Below, piece after piece: positions 56,202-64,000 of a stretch of DNA of 64,000 nucleotides. Location: contig JALMLS010000577.1 of NCBI GenBank assembly GCA_038496445.1, positions 1,116,001 through 1,180,000 of the forward strand. The letters are read 5' to 3'. This DNA comes from Trichosphaerium sp. ATCC 40318 (Eukaryota; Discosea; Flabellinia; Trichosidae). The translations under genes and the position numbers were made by a program. Position 1 is the stretch's first letter, and each line of letters opens with the position of its first letter. Below the pieces are notes generated by a model. That model was not told where the DNA came from, made no database searches, and was given only the letters and a program-made list of their open reading frames with translations.

Positions 56202-57634
56202 ATGGTAATACTTCTTCGCCTGAAAAGTTAATATTAACTAAAATCATAGCTCACTCTCGAAAAACGAGTCGAAAATGCTCACGCTGACGAGCTATGGTCT
56301 GTTTGCGTTTGCAAAGATGGCGTACTAACAGGTTCAGAACAATTTCGTGCCAATAGTCCCAACAATCACTTTAGGCGGACTAGATGGTAAATTAAAGAAG
56401 TGGAGCAGCGAATTGGAGCTGGTATCAACCGCCACAGCTTCAAGCCTTGGTGTACTTGATATATCACTTGCTGGTGACAGTACGCACAATGACGTTAAAT
56501 TAAACGCTAAACGCGCAACGCGCGTTTTGTTTTAAAACCAAAACATGTCAAAAACATCAGTTGCCACTCAAAATCACGCTCCTAACACGCAGTAGATATC
56601 ATTACCGCAAGTATGGACGGTAGAATGTCTGTATGGTCATCAGAGGACTTATCGCTTGTTTCAACAGTAGAAACAGATGGTATTGATACTTGGGCGCTAT
56701 CGGTATGTCCACCAAAACCAAATATAGTCGCTACAACAGGTCATTCCGGTGGTATTGACATTTGGGACGTTGAGATCGGGAAGAAAGAGCAAGCCATAAA
56801 AGTTGATGCTAAAACAAAGTTTATAATGACAATAGCATATGTACGTACCGTAAACTGCCTCAACGAAAAGTTCTAGGCAGTACTGATTTATTCATCGCCC
56901 TGTGACTGTTTGAAATGATTCAATGAATTTTTGACATGGTTTTTTTTTTTTGATTGTTTGTTGTAGTCACCAAATGGTGTTTTGTTGGCTGTTGGATCAA
57001 CAGACGGAAGAATATCCATTTTTGATACTTCTGTAGGCAGTGAAAAGCTTGGTATAGAAGGTATATATGTGTAGTGATCTTTGTACACAACGCGATTTTA
57101 TTTATTTTAATCTGTTTTTCCTTCAAACTTTCTTGACACTCAACTCTTTTAGCACACATGAAGCCAATAAGAAAAGTTATGTTTTCTCCTGATGGAACAA
57201 AACTATATTCTGGAGCAGATGACAAATTAGTACGTAGTAGTACAACACCAAGAAAAACACCAAACATTTTTGAAATGCTAAGAGTTCGTCTAAATTTCGA
57301 AAAGGTACACATATATGACGTAGAGACTGGTAGTCTTATTGAAACATTTTCTGGAGCTGGTGGTAGCATACTAACGCTTGCACCAACGCCTAATGGAAAA
57401 CTTCTTGCAGCTGGGTACGTATTAAAAAGGAAGGTAACGAGAATCAAGCTTACTGTGTATAGCTCTGTTGATAAAAGGATTAAGCTTTGGGACTTGCGCA
57501 CAAATGAATGTATTGTAACGTTGAGTGATAGTCAAGGTGAGATATGGGATTTATCATGGACAAAAGATGGTAGACACCTTGGCGTTGCAAGTGCAGATAA
57601 ATCAGCAATGTTGTACAAGTTGCAATCCGAATAA
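56202..57634 (+). CDS. SKI8: SKI8/WDR61 WD40 protein
   Basis: WD40 subunit of the Ski complex (cytoplasmic exosome cofactor), shared with Paf1 complex in animals. Blades in order: NAHADELWSVCVCKDGVLTG, GLDGKLKKWSSELELVST, ASSLGVLDISLAGD, DIITASMDGRMSVWSSEDL, DGIDTWALSVCPPKPNIVAT, GGIDIWDVEIGKKEQAIKVD, VLLAVGSTDGRISIFDTSVG, MKPIRKVMFSPDGTKLYSGA, VHIYDVETGSLIETFSGAGG, RIKLWDLRTNECIVTLSD, GEIWDLSWTKDGRHLGVASA and the end SAMLYKLQSE. The DTWALS wording and the short total length fit WDR61/SKI8. The most plausible start is an ATG at 56202 followed at once by a GTAATA donor, so the first coding exon would be only the start codon; an exon further upstream is possible. Divergent from the VPS9 gene. 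Confidence 0.85.
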
Positions 57635-57709
57635 AACAAAAAATCAAACCAAAAAAAAATGAAAAAAAAAAGCACGTGATCAATTTGGATTTTAAACGTC
57701 GTGGATCCG

Positions 57710-58442
57710 TTACCCTTCAATTTCATTGTACATATCTGGATCTACAAGAATCAAGTAAAGTGCAATTGTTTTCATGTCAGCGTATGCAAATCCATCAAAT
57801 CTGCCTATATACGTCTGTGCATTTCCATGACACTCACCAGCATTTGTCAATTCAGCTACCACATTATCTGCGTGATCTTTGATCTAATGCAAAAAAAAAT
57901 GAGGTTTAGATCATTGTGTGGTGTTTTTATTCGTACCACAGCGCGTCCTGGATCGAGTTCGCCGCATTTCTCTTCAGAGCTGTCAAGTACTACGTTAGAA
58001 CTGTTAATATAGCCCCAAAAGCTGTTGTCAGGTCCGCCAACTTCTCCAGAGTCAATGTTGATGTGTGCTGGCAAATAGCGTTAGAACAGTTTATTTCGCT
58101 CGATTTACCAAAGGTGCTTCCATAGGGATCTATACAAGCGCCATCGGTTGTAATGTAAGCACGTATGTCATTTGCCCTATCATATACGCTGATTTTTGTG
58201 TTAGAAGGCGCTTCTATTTGTGTTTTACTCGCTACAATACGTTTAGGCGAAATTGTAGAATCGGTTAATTACTTTTTTAATAACTTACCTTTGTTGCTTG
58301 TATCTTCCGTTTTTTGAGGTGCTGGTGTTGGTGCTTTTTTGATTGGTTCTTTCTTTGTTGCTTTTGGAATAAAAGACTGTTGAGGCTTAGGTGTGCCTAT
58401 AGAGGGACTCCAAGCGCCGCGAAACTTCGTTTTATCTGCCAT
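57710..58442 (-). CDS. Unidentified protein of about 190 residues
   Basis: Start ATG 58442: exon 1 MADKTKFRGAWSPSIGTPKP, a Lys/Pro-rich linker (KEPIKKAPTPAPQKTEDTSN), GTAAGT donor near 58290. Exon 2 (about 58232-58112) SKTQIEAPSNTKISVYDRAN then DIRAYITTDGACIDPYGSTF. Exon 3 (about 58069-57938) AHINIDSGEVGGPDNSFWGY, INSSNVVLDSSEEKCGELDP. Exon 4 IKDHADNVVAELTNAGECHG, YIGRFDGFAYADMKTIALYL and the end VDPDMYNEIEG (stop 57710). Phases agree at every joint. No family recognised. Position next to the filamin-repeat and coactosin genes on the same strand is noted without functional meaning. Confidence 0.65.
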
Positions 58443-58604
58443 AACGAGCAGGTTTAACAAGACTTGTTTGCTTAGTCGGACAGTTTACAACTTAATACTC
58501 AACTTTTCACTTAACACACGTGATAAATTTCATACAGGCACTCAATTTCGTATTTTGATTGTTTGATTATTGCCACATAAAGTTATTTAACAACATTTGG
58601 GTGA

Positions 58605-60540
58605 TTACTGTACAGTGATATCTAATGGACTGCCAGAAATACCAGTTCCTTGAAGCTCGCAATAAAACTTATATTTACCAGGTTTATCTAAACCAATTGA
58701 CACCTAATATCTGTTTTAAGACCCCACTAGTTACCATTTACTTACACTGTATGTGCCATCGTCATTATCTGCTACCTTTACTTCCTTTCCTTCCAAACTT
58801 CCAGCTGCACCTACACGCATTTTAATACTACACATTTTGTTATGTCGAGGTTACCTGCTGCTTCAACTTCGAACGCGTCGTTACCTCTATACGTGAAATC
58901 GTTTAGAAACGCAAACTCTAGTTAATTTTACATACCTTGACAAAGCTACACCGTTGCCTTTAGCGACAATAGTGAATCCCTAGAAATTTAAAATAAGTAC
59001 TAAGCCAAATGACTTTCAAAGCACTCACAAGTTGTGTGCCAGCCTAAGAATAAAGTAAGTATACTGATTATCCTTTAGTATAACATACGCTTATTGTAGA
59101 CGAAGGACAATCAATAGTACTTGTTGTATCAGCTTTGGGTTCATATTGAACCATACCCTGCAAAAACGCATGAGTGCTACTTGACACAGGTTTGACAAAG
59201 TTCGTACAGGATTTTTTAATACGTCCACTCCTTCATGAGACAGTAGAATAAAGTATGCTAAGAGTACGTTATAATCCAATTATAAAAAAAGGAGAAAAGC
59301 GTACTTGCTGCATCGAACACTCTGAACTCTCCTTTGAAGCGAGAACCAACATCAGGACCTTTTTGAAGCTATTAAGTTATTGCTTCTAATAGCACTTTTA
59401 TACCTTTGAGCTTGCAAGGACGATTTCCAGGACCTTGGATAGTGACTGATAGATCTTTGAGGTTAACTCTTTAGCACAAGTCAGAATAAACCACGAAAAT
59501 GGATATGTATCAACAACGTACTCAAACGGTTCTCCAGTCGCTTTGTTTTTAATATTTAGATCAAAATTGCAAGGTTTGCCAAGTTTTAACGTTTCTGGCA
59601 AATTGTCAAGCTTGAATTCCATTACTTTTGGTTCATCAAATTCTAATGGATAGTTTTAGTGATGATTCAGCGCTTGTGTTGTAGTTGTACCTGGTAAGAC
59701 GAGACAAGTCTCATCAAATAATCGTTTGTCAAAAATACGTACTAAAATGACATCATTAAGCTACAAAACACTAGAATGACGTTGTAGGTACTTTGTAATT
59801 TATATGTTCCGTCAACAGGAGGTGTGTACTCAACAGCGTATTTTCCGCACTCTATTTCTCTAGCCTATAGCGTAATAAGCATCGTAGGGTGTAAATAAAG
59901 CCATCTAACTAAAACAGTAGTACGTGCTCAACTGTTCGCTAGTGCGTACGTACAGTTGCAACACACTCGCCAGGACCTTTTACAGTGCCTGTCACTCCTT
60001 TTACGGCAATACTAGCAGCTAAGGAAAAATTGTAAGTGCGGAATACACAGACACTACCTACGCTGCCCGGATTGCGATTCGACCTTTAAAAAGTACGTTA
60101 CTGGCGCGTCAGTGATTCTAACTGTTTTAGGCCTAAATAGTGTTAAAAAGCTCTCTCGCGCCGTTATTACCCATCAATGTTATAAAACACTTGTTCCGGC
60201 GCTTTTTGTGTGGTTTTTGGAATCTACGGAAACGTAAGGAAATAGAGTACTGACATACTATGAATACACCTACAAAACTCATAGTGTGACGTGCTAGCAG
60301 TATAGTTTGGTTAAAATCTGAAACTTGGGCGAAATTCACGGATAAATTCGGTAAGCCTCCTTTTGTAGTGACAAGCGTCGCAATTCTGATATTAGTAGTT
60401 TCCCATATCATCCCTAGCAGAACCTTTCTTGAGTCAACCCTTTCTATAGTATCGTAGCCCAAATGGTATAACCTAATGTTACAAGGCCAGAGCGTTCAGG
60501 AATAGAAACCAAGAACAACTAGTCGAAAAATCACCTTTAT
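58605..60540 (-). CDS. Filamin-type immunoglobulin repeat protein
   Basis: At least three filamin/ABP280 repeats in short exons: TLVTTKGGLPNLSVNFAQV; PKTVRITDAPVTYFLKVESQ; AASIAVKGVTGTVKGPGECV, ECGKYAVEYTPPVDGTYKLQ, NDVILVRIFDKRLFDETC; MEFKLDNLPETLKLGKPCNF, DLNIKNKATGEPFEYVVD, LSVTIQGPGNRPCKLK; GTQLGFTIVAKGNGVALS; and the last, MRVGAAGSLEGKEVKVADND, DGTYSVSIGLDKPGKYKFYC, GISGSPLDITV, stop at 58605. The GxGL, DGTYxVxYxP and GSPxxxxV marks are those of actin-crosslinking filamins and Dictyostelium gelation factor. No calponin-homology actin-binding domain is found; the 5' end is uncertain (the exon near 60490 reads ERSGLVTLG). It follows the coactosin gene on the same strand. Confidence 0.75.
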
Positions 60541-60691
60541 TGACTTACTCAGTCGCATACTGACAATAAAATTGAGTAATTTGTAATCAGTTCTACTGTA
60601 AACAAACAGTTTACACAATAGAGGATCCAAACAACTTTGAGAGAAGTTTCTTGGTCGTCAAATCCTCCCTTGTTTTCAATTAGTATTAGGA

Positions 60692-63382
60692 TCATTTGAA
60701 GTAGTAGCAATAAGATCTAACGTACAAACTATGCGCTTGGTATTCGGCTTGAAGCTGTAAATACGTCTTACAATACTTGTATAAAACAGGTCTTGCTTGA
60801 CTGGCACGTGCCCTATTCGAAAGGTTAAGTATTATTTTCAGAATAATTTTTCTGTTAGGTTTTAAGGTACCTGTGCAACGGTTTTACTTCAGGACCAACC
60901 CATCCAATCAACAAGTACTTGTATTCCTTAAAATTGACTTCTTCAAACATGACACCCATAATGACAAAATTAACCTCACCAGGCTTTAAGAGTTCCTTGA
61001 TTTCCTCAACAGGACCAGTTCCTGTCGCTACAATATCTAACGCCGTAGCACCTAAAAATAACCTTAGATATATAATTTACATTAATGTGACGTACCTTGG
61101 TATCCAAGTACAACATAGGACGTTTCTTTCTTGTCATCAATGAGATCCTTAAAACGAACTTTAGGGAGTTTTTTTGGGTTGGATTCGACTTACTTTGAGG
61201 GATTGTACTACAGCAGGTTCATCAACGAATTTCACTTTTTCCTTTGTTGGCGCACTACGAACCATTGTTTTTCTTGTAGACTTGGATCCCTGTACAACGA
61301 TAAGAATAACACCATATTTCACATACTCTACCTCTTCTAAGATTTTGGATCCTACAAGCTTTTTCTTAATTAATTCCTCGCTCAACTCTCCTGGTTCTAG
61401 TACTTGCATCTCACCTGTGAGTTGCACGTGGATCTAATAAGGTAGGAATTAGTACTAATTGGAGCCAGTAATACTCAAAGATACGCACGTTCGTGAAATT
61501 GTAAAGGATAACACGATGTTGAGAAGATAATGCTTTTTTCGCTGGTTTTACTGCAGTACCAACCCATGTAATGAATGCTAACTTTGTCATAGAATATGCC
61601 CCATCATTGTAAATAACACCCAACAATACATAATTTACTTGATCATCAGCCAACTTGTCACGGAAAGCCTTGAAATAAAATTAAATTACTTGTAATAAAA
61701 ACAACCCAAAAAAAACATACTTCTATTCCGCCTTCACCCTGAGTCACAATTTCTAGTGTCTTGCCATCCTTGTAGCCCAAAACAATGTGTTGTAGTTTAC
61801 GGTCCCTGACCAATTTCAAGCTTTCAACGTATGCTGCTTCATCCTTTGTCACGTGGTCAGAACATCAGGAAAACCATATTTCGTCATTTTCTGTACTTAC
61901 CTCTAGCGGAGTTTGAAGTTTTTCGGCTTTTTTTGCACGGAACTGATATGGTGATCCAGTTTTACCAATATTTTCTGGTGCCAGAGTATTGGTTGCCTTA
62001 GCTTTCGGTGCGGAAGGCGCTTTTTATACGTAAGGATACGATATTAGAACCTTGGAACTTGCCTTTTACGTTCTGTTGATTTTTACCAATCAATTTGGCA
62101 TACAAAGCATCAAGCGTAAGTTCTTGCCTGCTCAATGCAGAGAATTCACCGTGAGGTTGTAGGAAGTCGTTAATATGAACGTATAGCTTGACCCTATATC
62201 ACCATTAAATAATACTTAATGGCAGACAACACTAACCTATGCTGACTTGATCTTGCTTTATGGGAAGCAGGTACTTTTTCTCCAATAAATGTGACGAAAA
62301 TGTAGCGAACTTGAGTTCTTACACCGCCAGCCTCTTCCATGTTTAATCCTAACACACAGTAGCTCACTTTATCATCAGCTATCTTGGCTTCAAAAGCTTC
62401 ATAACCGCCAGATCCTGACTCTAAGAAATGAATAGCTTGTCTGTCTTCCTGGTAACCAGCTAGAACGTAATTGACGTCACTCTTATCATCCCTAATAGTG
62501 CTTTAGTGTAAGATTTACGTGAGAGTCTACCTTAGTGTTTTTAACGCTGCATCAAAGTCTGCCTGATTAGCTATTTTGTACTCCTCTGTTCCTTTCTGAA
62601 GAGATTTTTGGACTGTGTGGGTTCGCTTAACAGGCTTTCTGTGGAGTTTGGAGCCAGTAATTTTTTCTAATATTGCGTCTTCTGTCATTGAAGCAATGTC
62701 AAAAACTTGCATCTCTGCTTGAAGTTGCAAGAAAGGCTTCTAAGTCAAGGAAATGCACTAAAAAATCCAGTAGACAAACGAACAAAAAAAATTTAGGATA
62801 CAGAACTAACAAAGTTGTATACTGCTACACGATGTTGAGTACTTCGCGCTTTGGCCATAGGTCTTGCTCTAGGACCAATCCATGAAATGAACACATACTT
62901 GAGCGTTGAAAACTTTTCTTCTTGGATGATGTATCCAATCAAGATAAACAACAACTAAAACGCGTTTTAGCTGTTCAAAAATGAAATAATAAAAAAAAAA
63001 GACATTGTCACGTGATGACGCAGTAAACGAAGCGTACATTCTTTTCCCCGCAGTATTGATGGATTTCTTCGATACCACCTACAGTTGAAATAAACAAAAA
63101 CGAAAAAAATGACAGTTTAAGCATAAATCACGTGACTATACACGTGTTGCGCTTATACGAGCGTACCTGAGCCTTTGTGTAGCAAAGAGACTTTTTTATC
63201 GTTGCCTTTGTAACCGAGAACGACATAATTGGTTTCAGTGCCTAAAAACGTTGATGTAAGAGTACCGAATAAAGCGAGCTATCGATGAACATACTTTCGT
63301 TACGCAAGTCAGCCATAGCCGCTTCTGTTCCATCTACGTCAGTAAACAGTAGTGAGGGATTTTCAAGAAGTGGTGCGCTCAT
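60692..63382 (-). CDS. Protein with four tandem coactosin/ADF-H domains
   Basis: Start ATG 63382 (MSAPLLENPSLLFTDVDGTE). Four copies of a coactosin-type ADF-H domain follow, each with the order NYVxxGYx...GSGG...F...WxG...A...H: (1) TNYVVLGYKGNDKKVSLLHK, YVFISWIGPRARPMAKARST; (2) VNYVLAGYQEDRQAIHFLES, YIFVTFIGEKVPASHKARSS; (3) QHIVLGYKDGKTLEIVTQGE, LAFITWVGTAVKPAKKALSS; (4) TSYVVLGYQGATALDIVATG, YLLIGWVGPEVKPLHRARAS. Each domain is followed by a linker like LQLQAEMQVFDIASMTEDAI. Coactosin binds F-actin and opposes capping; one domain is usual, so four in tandem is unusual and could bundle or multivalently bind actin. About 14 short introns, in similar positions between domains, support internal duplication. 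Stop near 60692. Confidence 0.88.
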
Positions 63383-64000
63383 GGTTAATGTTCGTGGTTG
63401 TTTGTAAGAGACGTGAGTAGAAGATCACAAGTGCGAGAAAGAAAGCAAGAAAAACTTGCTTCTTGAAAACTTGCCAGGGCATCTACGACTTGTAGTGTTG
63501 CGAACCATTATTGTATACTGCGAGACAACTACTCACGAACCGGATGCGCCAGCTCGTTTCAAGCGAATAGTTGTCTAGTACAAAAAAGAGATCCCAGCAA
63601 CGTTGGGTCGGTAAAGCACGTAGCGTGTCGGAGGTGTGCGTAAAAACACGTAAAAACAGGCAAAAACGGTAGCTCACGTAAATTGGGTCATTTGATTAAT
63701 ATTTTAAAGGCTTTTTCTATTCTAATTTAGACCTTAGGGCGTGCGGGAGATATAAACGACAAATATAAGTACGTACTCCTAAACTTACTACTAAATTAGA
63801 ACTCACTCCAAACTATGTTGCTACGCGTAGTGAGCTTCATCATAGTACCGAAATAGATTTCGGGGAGTTGGGAAAAAGTATTACCGCAGCGGAATACGTG
63901 GGAACGGACCCGTCAGGAAAACGAAAGTACGACTGAGCGAGTTTGAAGTGTTTAAAATCATTTGGCCAAATACGAACAACAATTAAAAACACTAGGAGTG
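63383..64000. other. Right edge, nothing recognised
   Basis: About 620 bases upstream of the coactosin gene. It should contain that gene's promoter. No convincing frame; slightly higher GC than the window average near 63480-63640. Confidence 0.35.

Noticed and set aside
60133-60462. Possible calponin-homology wording (RKVLLGMIWETTN)
   Set aside because: It begins at a TTG, has no further CH-domain blocks, and the next residues (TKGGLPNLSVNF) are filamin-repeat-like. Not enough to call a CH domain.
60919-61437. Plus-strand frames of 70-90 codons over the coactosin gene
   Set aside because: Shadows of coactosin exons, which have clear domain motifs on the minus strand.

Overview
The window is eukaryotic nuclear DNA, AT-rich and compact. 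Genes lie on both strands and are split by many very short introns (about 35-150 nt), with 5' splice sites that are very often GTACGT. A homoisocitrate dehydrogenase gene (lysine synthesis by the alpha-aminoadipate route) points to a fungus. Genes common in animals and protists but scarce in yeasts and mushrooms (VARP-like VPS9 protein, filamin repeats, coactosin domains, a BORCS8-like subunit, Janus-type phosphohistidine phosphatase, methylmalonyl-CoA epimerase), together with a DIRS-type retrotransposon, suggest an early-diverging fungus. That placement is inferred from gene content only.

Layout. 1-12 kb: FG-rich repeat protein, LYS12, an unclear locus, UBC13-type E2, BTB/POZ protein and a mitochondrial-type coiled-coil protein. 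11-19 kb: accessory stretch with small orphan genes, a membrane-anchored or secreted protein of bacterial-like type, a GC-rich island full of hairpins, and an F-box/MORN protein. 19-22 kb: a gene joining DDWY/PWKF repeats, a PD-(D/E)XK-like nuclease and a DNA-ligase-like region whose catalytic lysine motif is altered. 22-35 kb: housekeeping genes (MCEE, KRR1, F-box, F-box/WD40, RasGEF, protein kinase, BORCS8-like, PHPT1). 35-47 kb: a broken lamin-tail-domain gene beside a DIRS-like element carrying two nested DNA elements, then a His-Me finger endonuclease gene with a minisatellite between 132-bp direct repeats, and a GGxGxD-repeat secreted protein. 48.9-51.3 kb: a second repeat-nuclease gene without the ligase part. 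51.9-63.4 kb: a secreted protein, a VARP-like VPS9 GEF, SKI8/WDR61, an orphan, a filamin-repeat protein and a protein with four coactosin domains.

The strongest candidate for an undescribed system is the pair of repeat-nuclease genes, above all the nuclease/ligase-like fusion with its predicted mitochondrial presequence. The mobile region at 36-45.7 kb is the other: the nested insertions can be resolved because the interrupted reading frame resumes on their far side. Exon boundaries were read by eye and are approximate unless stated.
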